Source of the DNA: Streptomyces typhae
Lineage (GTDB): Bacteria; Actinomycetota; Actinomycetes; Streptomycetales; Streptomycetaceae
Assembly: GCF_009755605.1 (NCBI RefSeq)
Contig: NZ_WPNZ01000023.1
Location: 97,640 to 161,639, forward strand
DNA length: 64,000 nucleotides
Reading direction: 5' to 3'
The notes beneath the pieces are model-generated. The model was not told the origin of the DNA, made no database searches, and saw nothing but the letters and a program-made list of their open reading frames with translations. Position 1 is the stretch's first letter; the number at the start of each line of letters is the position of its first letter. Positions 16,856 to 24,212 of this stretch are shown here, piece after piece. The position numbers and the translations under genes were made by a program.

Positions 16856-18217
16856 ATGCCAACCGACGCTTCCCCGGGGCCGTCGGGCGCCCCGCCGGTC
16901 CGAGCCCAGCTGCCGACCCGGGCCCACCTGCCGGTACAGGCCCCGCAGACGCACAGCGGCCCTCGCGACACACCGAAGGACCCCGTCGACTCCGTCCTCG
17001 ACATCGTCATCCCGGTCCACAACGAGGAGAAGGACCTGGCGCCGTCCGTGTGCCGGCTGCACGACCACCTCACGCGGACCTTCCCCTACCGCTTCCGCGT
17101 CACCATCGCCGACAACGCCTCCACCGACGCCACACCCCGCATCGGGGCCGGGCTCGCCGCCCGCGTCCCCGACGTGACGTACGTACGCCTGGAGGACAAG
17201 GGCCGCGGCCGCGCACTGCGTGCCGTCTGGTCCGCGTCCGACGCGCCCGTGCTCGCGTACATGGACGTGGACCTGTCCACGGACCTGAACGCGCTGCTCC
17301 CGCTCGTCGCACCGCTGATCTCAGGACACTCCGACCTCGCGATCGGCTCCCGGCTCGCCCGCGCGTCGCGCGTGGTGCGCGGACCCAAGCGGGAGTTCGT
17401 GTCGCGGACGTACAACCTCATCCTGCGCGGCTCGCTGCACGCCCGCTTCTCCGACGCGCAGTGCGGGTTCAAGGCGATCAGGGGGGACGTGGCGCGGGAG
17501 TTGCTGCCGCTGGTCGAGGACACCGGCTGGTTCTTCGACACCGAGATGCTCGTCCTCGCCGAACGGGCGGGTCTGCGCATCCACGAGGTGCCCGTCGACT
17601 GGGTCGACGACCCGGACTCGACGGTGCACATCCTCCGTACGGCGGCCGAGGACCTGAAGGGCGTCTGGCGCGTCGGGCGCGCCCTCGCCGTGGGCGCGCT
17701 CCCCCTCGATCGGCTCGCGCGCCCCTTCGGTGACGACCCGCGCGACCGCGCGCTGCCCGGCGTGCCGGGCGGACTCGCCCGCCAGCTCGTCGGCTTCTGC
17801 GCGGTCGGCGTCCTCTCCACGCTCTTCTATCTGCTCCTGTACTCCGGTTTCCGTACGTTCACGGGGTCGCAGGCCGCCAACGCGGCGGCGCTCCTGGTCT
17901 CCGCCGTCGCCAACACGGCGGCCAACCGCCGTCTCACCTTCGGTGTCCGCGGCCGGGACCGCGCCGTCCGCCACCAGGCGCAGGGTCTGCTCGTGTTCGC
18001 CATCGGCCTGGCCCTGACCAGCGGCTCCCTCGCCGCCCTCGACGCGGCCACGCGACACCCCGCGCACAGCGCGGAGCTGGCCGTCCTCGTCGTCGCCAAC
18101 CTCGCGGCGACCGTCCTGCGCTTCCTGCTCCTGCGCTCCTGGGTCTTCCCGGACCGCACGCGCGCGACCGAACCACCGGGGCCGAGCGACCCCCACGACC
18201 CTAGGACTCCCCGATGA
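16856..18217 (+). CDS. GT2 polyprenyl-phosphate glycosyltransferase fused to GtrA domain
   Basis: 453 residues. Residues 48-280 are a dolichol/undecaprenyl-phosphate glycosyltransferase (LDIVIPVHNEEKDLAPSV, YMDVDLSTDLNAL as the DxD region, QCGFKAIRG). Residues 310-435 are a GtrA-like domain with four membrane segments. The expected role is loading a sugar on undecaprenyl phosphate at the inner face and helping its transfer across the membrane. The stop overlaps the next ATG (ATGA), and the next gene encodes a GT39 enzyme that uses such lipid-linked sugars. Weak ribosome-binding site; the start is uncertain. Confidence 0.92.
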   Translation: MPTDASPGPSGAPPVRAQLPTRAHLPVQAPQTHSGPRDTPKDPVDSVLDIVIPVHNEEKDLAPSVCRLHDHLTRTFPYRFRVTIADNASTDATPRIGAGLAARVPDVTYVRLEDKGRGRALRAVWSASDAPVLAYMDVDLSTDLNALLPLVAPLISGHSDLAIGSRLARASRVVRGPKREFVSRTYNLILRGSLHARFSDAQCGFKAIRGDVARELLPLVEDTGWFFDTEMLVLAERAGLRIHEVPVDWVDDPDSTVHILRTAAEDLKGVWRVGRALAVGALPLDRLARPFGDDPRDRALPGVPGGLARQLVGFCAVGVLSTLFYLLLYSGFRTFTGSQAANAAALLVSAVANTAANRRLTFGVRGRDRAVRHQAQGLLVFAIGLALTSGSLAALDAATRHPAHSAELAVLVVANLAATVLRFLLLRSWVFPDRTRATEPPGPSDPHDPRTPR

Positions 18218-20475
18218 CCACCGCCCCGCCACCCGCCGCCCCCAGCCTCGCGGGACCCCGAACCCGGCGCGGCGGCCTGCTGGCCGCCGGGCTCCTCGCC
18301 CGGCTGTGGCGCGGCCGCGCCGACGACGCCCGCTGGGTGCGGCCCGCCTTCCTCGGGCTGCTCCTGGCCACGGCCGTGCTCTACGTCTACGACCTCGCCG
18401 CGTCCGGCTACGCCAACTCCTTCTACTCCGCCGCCGCGCAGGCCGGCAGCCAGAGCTGGAAGGCGCTGTTCTTCGGGTCCCTCGACGCGGGCAACTCCAT
18501 CACCGTCGACAAGCCACCGGCCGCGCTGTGGCCGATGGCCCTGTCCGTGCGGCTCCTCGGCCTGAACGCGTGGGCGATCCTGCTGCCGCAGGCGCTGTTC
18601 GGCGTCGCGACGGTCGCGGTGCTGTACGCCGCCGTACGACGACGCTTCGGCGCCGTCGCCGGACTGCTCGCGGGCGCCGTGCTCGCGCTCACGCCGGTCG
18701 CCGCGTTGATGTTCCGCTTCAACAACCCCGACGCGCTGCTCACGCTCTTGATGACCGTCACCGTGTACTGCGTCCTGCGCGCCCTGGAGCACGCCCGCAC
18801 CAAGTGGCTGGTGTGGGCGGGCGTCGCGGTCGGACTCGCGTTCCTCACCAAGACGCTCCAGGCGTTCCTGATCCTGCCGCCGCTCGCGGTCCTGTACGCG
18901 GTGTGCGCGCCGACACCGCTGCGCCGCAGGCTCGGCCAACTCGCGCTCGCCACCGGGGCGATGGTCGCCGCGGGCGGCTGGTGGGTCGCCGCCGTCGAAC
19001 TGTGGCCCGCCTCCTCACGCCCCTACATCGGCGGCTCCCAGCACAACTCCTTCCTGGAGCTGACCTTCGGCTACAACGGCCTCGGCCGCATCAACGGCGA
19101 CGAGGCGGGCAGCGTCGGCGGCGGCCTCGTCATCGAGGGCGGCGGCTACCCGCGCGGCGCGGGGCCCGGCGGCGGCCCCGGGGGCGGGGGCGGCCGGTGG
19201 GGCGAGAGCGGTCTCGACCGGATGTTCAACTCCCAGGTCGGGGGCCAGATCTCCTGGCTGCTCCCGGCGGCTCTGCTGCTCCTGGTCGCGGGCCTTGTCG
19301 TGACGTGGCGCGCGCGCCGTACGGACACCGCGCGGGCGGCGTTCGTGGCGTGGGGCGGCGCGCTCCTGATGACCGCGGCCGTCTTCAGCTTCATGGCCGG
19401 GATCTTCCACGAGTACTACACGGTCGCCCTCGCCCCCTACATCGCGGCGCTCGTCGGCATGGGCGCGACCGTCCTGTGGGAGGAGCGCGCCAAGTGGTGG
19501 GCGGGCGTGACGCTCGGCGGCACCGCCGCGGTCACGGCCTGGTGGGCCCACGAACTCCTCGCCAGGACCCCGGACCACCTGCCCTGGCTGCGGAGGGCCG
19601 TCCTGGTGGCCGGGCTCGCGGGAGCGGTGGGGCTGCTCCTCACGGCGCGCCTCGGGCGACCGCTCGCCCTGACGGCCATGGGGCTCGGCCTCGCGGCGTC
19701 CCTCGCGGGCCCGGTCGCGTACACGCTGTCCACGGTGGACAGCGCGCACACCGGCTCGATCGTGACGGCGGGACCCGCGGCGGCCGGACGCCCGGCGCCC
19801 GGCGGGATGATGATCATCGGTCCCGGCGGTCCGGGCCGGGGCCAGGCCCCGGGGAAGGGCCAGGCCCCGGGCAATGGCCAGGACGGCGCCGCCCCGCCCA
19901 CGGGCAACCAACAGGGCCGGTCCCCCAACGGCCGGCAGCCCGATGCCCGAACTCCCAACGGCCAAACCCCCAACGGCCGGCAGCCCAACGGCCAAACCCC
20001 CAACGGCCGACAGCCCAACGGCCAAACCCCCGAACGCGGACCCGGCCCCGGTCGCCGAGGCGGCGGCATGGGCGGTCTCCTCGACGGCGCCCGCGTCGGC
20101 ACGGCGGCCAAGCGCCTCCTGGAGCGGAACGCGGAGGACCACACCTGGGCCGCCGCGGCCGTGGGCGCGCAGAACGCCGCCAGTTACCAGCTCGCCACCG
20201 GCAAGCCGGTGATGGCGATCGGCGGCTTCAACGGCAGCGACCCGTCGCCCACCCTCGCCCAGTTCAAGGGCCTGGTGGCGGACGGCAGAATCCACTACTT
20301 CGTCGCGGGCGGCATGGGCGGCGGCCCTGGTGGCGGCCTCGGTCCTGGCGGCGAGGGCGAGGCGTCCCGGATCAGGTCGTGGGTGGCGGAGAACTTCACC
20401 GAGGTCACGGCGGGCGACGCCACCTTCTACGACCTGACGGAGCCCAGCACGAAGAGCACCGGCGACCGGGCCTGA
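18214..20475 (+). CDS. GT39 (ArnT/PMT-like) membrane glycosyltransferase
   Basis: 753 residues with about 12 predicted membrane helices in the first 530 residues. It has the SITVDKPPAALW loop and MFRFNNPDALL segment of Streptomyces GT39 proteins, which transfer sugars from polyprenyl phosphate to envelope acceptors outside the membrane. The C-terminal part is extracytoplasmic: a Pro/Asn/Gly/Gln repeat (PNGRQPNGQT, 30-bp units at about 19925-20035) precedes a soluble domain ending YFVAGGMGGG. A long Gly-rich loop sits near residue 315. It acts with the GT2-GtrA gene and is probably controlled by the upstream two-component pair. Confidence 0.92.
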   Translation: MTTAPPPAAPSLAGPRTRRGGLLAAGLLARLWRGRADDARWVRPAFLGLLLATAVLYVYDLAASGYANSFYSAAAQAGSQSWKALFFGSLDAGNSITVDKPPAALWPMALSVRLLGLNAWAILLPQALFGVATVAVLYAAVRRRFGAVAGLLAGAVLALTPVAALMFRFNNPDALLTLLMTVTVYCVLRALEHARTKWLVWAGVAVGLAFLTKTLQAFLILPPLAVLYAVCAPTPLRRRLGQLALATGAMVAAGGWWVAAVELWPASSRPYIGGSQHNSFLELTFGYNGLGRINGDEAGSVGGGLVIEGGGYPRGAGPGGGPGGGGGRWGESGLDRMFNSQVGGQISWLLPAALLLLVAGLVVTWRARRTDTARAAFVAWGGALLMTAAVFSFMAGIFHEYYTVALAPYIAALVGMGATVLWEERAKWWAGVTLGGTAAVTAWWAHELLARTPDHLPWLRRAVLVAGLAGAVGLLLTARLGRPLALTAMGLGLAASLAGPVAYTLSTVDSAHTGSIVTAGPAAAGRPAPGGMMIIGPGGPGRGQAPGKGQAPGNGQDGAAPPTGNQQGRSPNGRQPDARTPNGQTPNGRQPNGQTPNGRQPNGQTPERGPGPGRRGGGMGGLLDGARVGTAAKRLLERNAEDHTWAAAAVGAQNAASYQLATGKPVMAIGGFNGSDPSPTLAQFKGLVADGRIHYFVAGGMGGGPGGGLGPGGEGEASRIRSWVAENFTEVTAGDATFYDLTEPSTKSTGDRA
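19925..20035 (+). repeat. 30-bp tandem repeat in the GT39 gene
   Basis: Three to four copies encode PNGRQPNGQT decapeptides in the linker before the C-terminal soluble domain. Confidence 0.8.
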
Positions 20476-20519
20476 CGCGACCCCGCCAAAAATCAGCTGT
20501 ACAGCGTATGGGACTTCCT

Positions 20520-20554
20520 CTACGGTGTAAGGCAGACGTTGACTTACACCGTAG
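20520..20554 (+). promoter_or_regulatory. Perfect 12-bp inverted repeat operator before the MFS gene
   Basis: CTACGGTGTAAG at 20520-20531 and its exact complement at 20543-20554, spacer 11 bp, ending 15 bp before the MFS start codon. Each arm contains TACnnnGTA, so two dimer half-sites are likely. The TetR-family gene downstream is the obvious ligand-responsive binder. Confidence 0.65.
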
Positions 20555-20569
20555 AAGAGGAGGGGTCCG

Positions 20570-22114
20570 ATGACGGTGACCACCGCCGACAGCCCCGGTG
20601 CGGCCGCCGACCCGAGCGGCCGCCACCCGCAGCGCTGGCTGATCCTGGGCGTCATCTGCCTCGCCCAGCTCACCGTGCTGCTCGACAACACCGTCCTGAG
20701 CGTCGCGATCCCCTCGCTCACAGAGGAGCTCGACGCGTCGACGTCCGACATCCAGTGGATGATCAACGCGTACTCGCTGGTCCAGTCGGGCCTGCTGCTC
20801 ACCGCGGGCAGCGCGGCCGACCGGTACGGGCGCAAGAAACTGCTCACCGCGGGCCTGGTCCTGTTCGGCATCGGCTCGCTGGTGGCCGGGCTTTCCCAGA
20901 CCTCGGCGCAGCTCATCGCGGCGCGCGCCGGGATGGGCATAGGCGGTGCGCTGCTGATGACGACGACCCTCGCGGTCGTGGTGCAGCTCTTCGACGACGC
21001 CGAGCGGGTCAAGGCGATCGGCCTCTGGGCGACCGTCAACTCCCTCGGCTTCGCCGCGGGCCCGCTGCTCGGCGGCTTCATGCTCAACCACTTCTGGTGG
21101 GGCTCGATCTTCCTGATCAACATCCCGGTGGCGCTGATCGGCGTGGTCGCGGTGGTGCGGATGGTGCCCGAGTCCAAGAATCCGCAGGGCGACCGCCCCG
21201 ACCTGCTCGGCGCGCTGCTCTCGACCATCGGCATGGCGTCGGTGGTGTACGCGATCATCTCGGGGCCCGAGCACGGCTGGACGTCGGCGCAGGTCCTGGT
21301 CGCGGCGGGGGTCGGCGCGGGTGTCCTCGCGCTGTTCGCGCTGTGGGAGCTGCGCGCCCCGTACCCGATGCTGGACATGCACTTCTTCCAGAACAAGCGC
21401 TTCATCGGCGCGGTGACGGGCGCGATCCTGGTGGCGTTCGGCCTCGGCGGCTCGCTCTATCTGCTCACCCAGCACCTCCAGTTCGTCCTCGGGTACGAAC
21501 CTCTCGAGGCGGGTCTGCGCACGGCGCCGCTCGCCGCGACCGTCGTCCTGCTGAACCTGGTGGGCATCGGCGCGAAGGTGCACGCCAAGCTGGGCACGCC
21601 GCTGACGATCCTGACCGGCATGACGATGCTGGCGGGCGGCCTCGCCGTGGTCGCCTCCTTCGGCGGCCACGACTACTCGGGCATGTTCGTCGGCCTGGTC
21701 CTGATGGGCGCGGGCATCGCGTTCGCCATGCCCGCGATGGCCAACGCCATCATGAGCGCGATCCCGCCGGAGAAGGCGGGCGTGGGCGCGGGCATCAACG
21801 GCACCCTCGCCGAGTTCGGCAACGGCCTCGGCGTGGCGGTGCTCGGCGCGGTCCTGAACTCCCGCTTCTCGGCCCTGGTCACGGTGTCCGCGGCGTCGTT
21901 CCCCGCGGCCATGGCGGCGGCTCAGTCGGCGGGCGAGCGGGAGCGCATCGCGGACGCGTTCTCCTCCGGCCTGGAGACGTCCCAGCTCGTCGGCGCGGTG
22001 GCCCTGTTCCTCGGTGGCGCGCTGGCCGCGGCGTTGCTGTGGCGGGCGGAGCGGGCAGACTCCCGGCAGCGCCCGGCGCAGCCGGAGGACGCCACGGAGA
22101 AGACCACCGGGTAG
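20570..22114 (+). CDS. MFS DHA2-family (14-TM) drug efflux transporter
   Basis: 514 residues, AGAGGAGG ahead of ATG 20570. It has the typical start LTVLLDNTVLSVAIPSL, motif A loop (GSAADRYGRKKLL), motif C (GLWATVNSLGFAAGPLLGG) and 14 hydrophobic segments of the EmrB/QacA branch of proton-driven multidrug exporters. Operator-like DNA directly upstream and a TetR regulator downstream suggest induction by its substrate. Followed by a strong hairpin. Confidence 0.93.
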   Translation: MTVTTADSPGAAADPSGRHPQRWLILGVICLAQLTVLLDNTVLSVAIPSLTEELDASTSDIQWMINAYSLVQSGLLLTAGSAADRYGRKKLLTAGLVLFGIGSLVAGLSQTSAQLIAARAGMGIGGALLMTTTLAVVVQLFDDAERVKAIGLWATVNSLGFAAGPLLGGFMLNHFWWGSIFLINIPVALIGVVAVVRMVPESKNPQGDRPDLLGALLSTIGMASVVYAIISGPEHGWTSAQVLVAAGVGAGVLALFALWELRAPYPMLDMHFFQNKRFIGAVTGAILVAFGLGGSLYLLTQHLQFVLGYEPLEAGLRTAPLAATVVLLNLVGIGAKVHAKLGTPLTILTGMTMLAGGLAVVASFGGHDYSGMFVGLVLMGAGIAFAMPAMANAIMSAIPPEKAGVGAGINGTLAEFGNGLGVAVLGAVLNSRFSALVTVSAASFPAAMAAAQSAGERERIADAFSSGLETSQLVGAVALFLGGALAAALLWRAERADSRQRPAQPEDATEKTTG

Positions 22115-22133
22115 CCGCGTCGGCATAGCATCG

Positions 22134-22171
22134 GGGGCGGGCGGACCGGGACTTTCCGGACCGCCCGCCCC
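22134..22171 (+). terminator. Hairpin terminator after the MFS gene
   Basis: GGGGCGGGCGG and its complement CCGCCCGCCCC with a 16-nt loop, 20 bp past the stop. Confidence 0.75.
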
Positions 22172-22262
22172 TCCGGAGGATCAGGCATCCCCTCCGGGGA
22201 TCAGCGACCCGCCCCTCCGGGGAACCAGGCATCCGTCCCTCCGGGGAGGCAAATATCCGTTC
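22162..22262 (+). repeat. Degenerate ~22-25-bp repeats upstream of the TetR gene
   Basis: Four copies of a unit like CCCCTCCGGGGATCAGGCAT lie in the leader of the TetR gene. Each contains the small palindrome CTCCGGGG/CCTCCGGAGG. Confidence 0.7.
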
Positions 22263-22285
22263 AGGACCAGGAAGGTGCGTGCGCC

Positions 22286-23110
22286 ATGGCGAAGGCAGCC
22301 GACCGCGCGAAGCGAGCGGCGCGCACGAGCGTCTGGCTGGAGGGCAAGGCCCGCCGCTCCACCTCCCGCAGGGGCGACCAGCCGACCGGCCTCGACCGCG
22401 ACCGCATCACCGCGGCCACGGTCCGGCTCCTGGACGCCGAGGGGCTCGCCAAGTTCTCCATGCGCAGGCTCGCGGCGGAGCTCGACGTCACAGCGATGTC
22501 CGTGTACTGGTACGTGGACACCAAGGACGACCTCCTTGAGCTCGCGCTCGACGCGGTGTGCGTGGAGGTGCGGCTGCCCGACACCACGTCCGAACCGGAG
22601 AGATGGCGCGAACAGCTGCGCGAACTCGCCGACGGCTACCGGGAGCTCCTCGTCCGCCACCCCTGGGTGTCGCCCCTGGTCGGCCAGTTCCTGAACATCG
22701 GCCCCAACTGGCTGCGGTTCTCCCTCGCCATCCAGCAGGCCGTCGGCAACACCGGGTTGTCGCCCTACCGCAGGAACGGCGCCATCGCCGCGGTGTTCCA
22801 GTTCGTGTACGGGTTCGGGACCATCGAGGGGCACTTCCTCGCCCGGTGCGCGGCGGCCGGGATGACCCAGGACGAGTACTTCCGGGACGCGGTCGGCAGC
22901 GTCAACGAGGAACTGGCCACGAACGAGGCGGTGCGGTCGGCCCAGGAACTCATGGACTCCCGCAGCGAGGGCACCGTCAGCCAGATGTGGGCACGGGACT
23001 TCACGATCGCCCTGGACCTGATGATCGCGGGCATCGAGGCCCTCCTGGACCCCGACCGCCCGCTGACCCCGCCCGCGACGCAGGACCCCGGGACCGGCGC
23101 GAGGCCCTGA
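22286..23110 (+). CDS. TetR/AcrR-family regulator
   Basis: 274 residues. An N-terminal basic extension of about 35 residues precedes the helix-turn-helix (ITAATVRLLDAEGLAKFSMR, LAAELDVTAMSVYWYVDTKD). The C-terminal ligand domain is of the TetR_C type (RHPWVSPLVGQFLNIGPNWL). It lies directly after the DHA2 transporter, whose upstream inverted repeat is a likely operator. Expected to repress the transporter until substrate binds. GTG and ATG alternatives are few; ATG 22286 is used. Confidence 0.9.
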   Translation: MAKAADRAKRAARTSVWLEGKARRSTSRRGDQPTGLDRDRITAATVRLLDAEGLAKFSMRRLAAELDVTAMSVYWYVDTKDDLLELALDAVCVEVRLPDTTSEPERWREQLRELADGYRELLVRHPWVSPLVGQFLNIGPNWLRFSLAIQQAVGNTGLSPYRRNGAIAAVFQFVYGFGTIEGHFLARCAAAGMTQDEYFRDAVGSVNEELATNEAVRSAQELMDSRSEGTVSQMWARDFTIALDLMIAGIEALLDPDRPLTPPATQDPGTGARP

Positions 23111-23149
23111 GACCCGCGGCAGCCGGGCCCTGAGGCCCGGCACCGCTCC

Positions 23150-23977
23150 CTACATCTGCGGCAGGCTCTCCCCCTGCACCGCCTGGATGTCCAGCTCCAC
23201 CCGCAGCGTCGTGCCGATGGCCGAGATGCCCGCCTGGAGCACCTGGTTGTAGTTCATGGCGAAGTCCTCGCGGCGCAGCTCGGCGGTGGCGCGGAACGCA
23301 GCCCGGGTGCCGCCCCACGGGTCGGCGCCGGTGCCGAGGTAGGCCAGGTCCAGGTCCACGGGGTGCACGACGCCGTGCATGCCGAGTTCGCCGTGCACCG
23401 TCCACCGGTCGGTGCCCGCCGGTTCGAGGCCCGACGACCGGTAGGTGATCTCCGGGTACGTCTCCACGTCCAGGAAGTCCGCGGACTTCAGGTGCCCGTC
23501 CCGCAGGGCGTTGCCGGTGTCGACGGACGCCGACCGGATCACCGCGTCGACCCGCGACTTCTCCAGGTCACCGGTGTCCCGCGCGATCTCGATGCGCCCC
23601 GAGAACTCGCCGAACCGGCCCCGCACGCTGGAGATCCCCAGGTGCTGGGCGACGGCGGCCACGGTCGAGTGGACGGGGTCGATGGTCCACGGTCCCGGCG
23701 GCGGCAGTTCGGTGCCGCCGGCGCGGGCGAGCACCACGGTGCCGACCTCGGCCCGCCCGCTCGCCGTGACGAGGGCGGTGGCGGCGGCGGGCGCGTACCC
23801 GACCGCGGTGACGATGACGGTGTAGGGGCCGGGCACCAGCTCCGTGGCGTCCCGCACCACGCCGTCACCGTCGACCCCGGCCCGCAGCACCTGCGCACCC
23901 GTCATGTCCGTGACCGTCACGACGGCATGCGGCACGGCCCACCCGTCCCGGGTCCTGATGCGTCCACTGAGTCCCAC
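23150..23977 (-). CDS. YceI-family protein with N-terminal carboxypeptidase-regulatory-like domain
   Basis: 275 residues from GTG 23977 with GAGGAG 9 nt upstream. Residues 1-85 are a prealbumin-like/carboxypeptidase regulatory domain (LSGRIRTRDGWAVPHAVV, ELVPGPYTVIVTAVGYAP). Residues 95-275 are a YceI lipocalin-like domain (WTIDPVHSTVAAVAQHLGI, VHPVDLDLAYLG, RREDFAMNYN), which binds isoprenoid-type lipids. There is no signal peptide. The same regulatory domain type occurs three times at the C-terminus of the neighbouring MFS protein, linking the two. Confidence 0.9.
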   Translation of the reverse strand: MGLSGRIRTRDGWAVPHAVVTVTDMTGAQVLRAGVDGDGVVRDATELVPGPYTVIVTAVGYAPAAATALVTASGRAEVGTVVLARAGGTELPPPGPWTIDPVHSTVAAVAQHLGISSVRGRFGEFSGRIEIARDTGDLEKSRVDAVIRSASVDTGNALRDGHLKSADFLDVETYPEITYRSSGLEPAGTDRWTVHGELGMHGVVHPVDLDLAYLGTGADPWGGTRAAFRATAELRREDFAMNYNQVLQAGISAIGTTLRVELDIQAVQGESLPQM

Positions 23978-23999
23978 GCTGCCCACTCCTCGTACAAGT

Positions 24000-24100
24000 C
24001 CAAGATCCACAAGATCCGAAAGACACGGAATCCATAGGAAAACGGGATCCATAAGAAAACGGGATCCACAGGAAAAACGGGATCCACAAGAAAAGCGGCC
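24000..24100 (-). repeat. ~18-bp A-rich tandem repeats between YceI and MFS genes
   Basis: Five degenerate units of the form GGATCCATAAGAAAACG, low in G+C for this genome, lie in the 235-bp spacer upstream of the YceI start. Confidence 0.85.
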
Positions 24101-24212
24101 CCCGGCGGTGACGACCGGCCGTCCCCTGCCGTCGTGTCGCCACCGTTCCGGGGGCCCTACACACCGCCCCCGGGCCGCGTCCGCTCAAAGCGCGGCCCCG
24201 GGGCGGGGTCGG

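Noticed and set aside
19015..21405. 796-codon minus-strand ORF
   Set aside because: Antisense to GT39 and MFS genes; no coherent domains.
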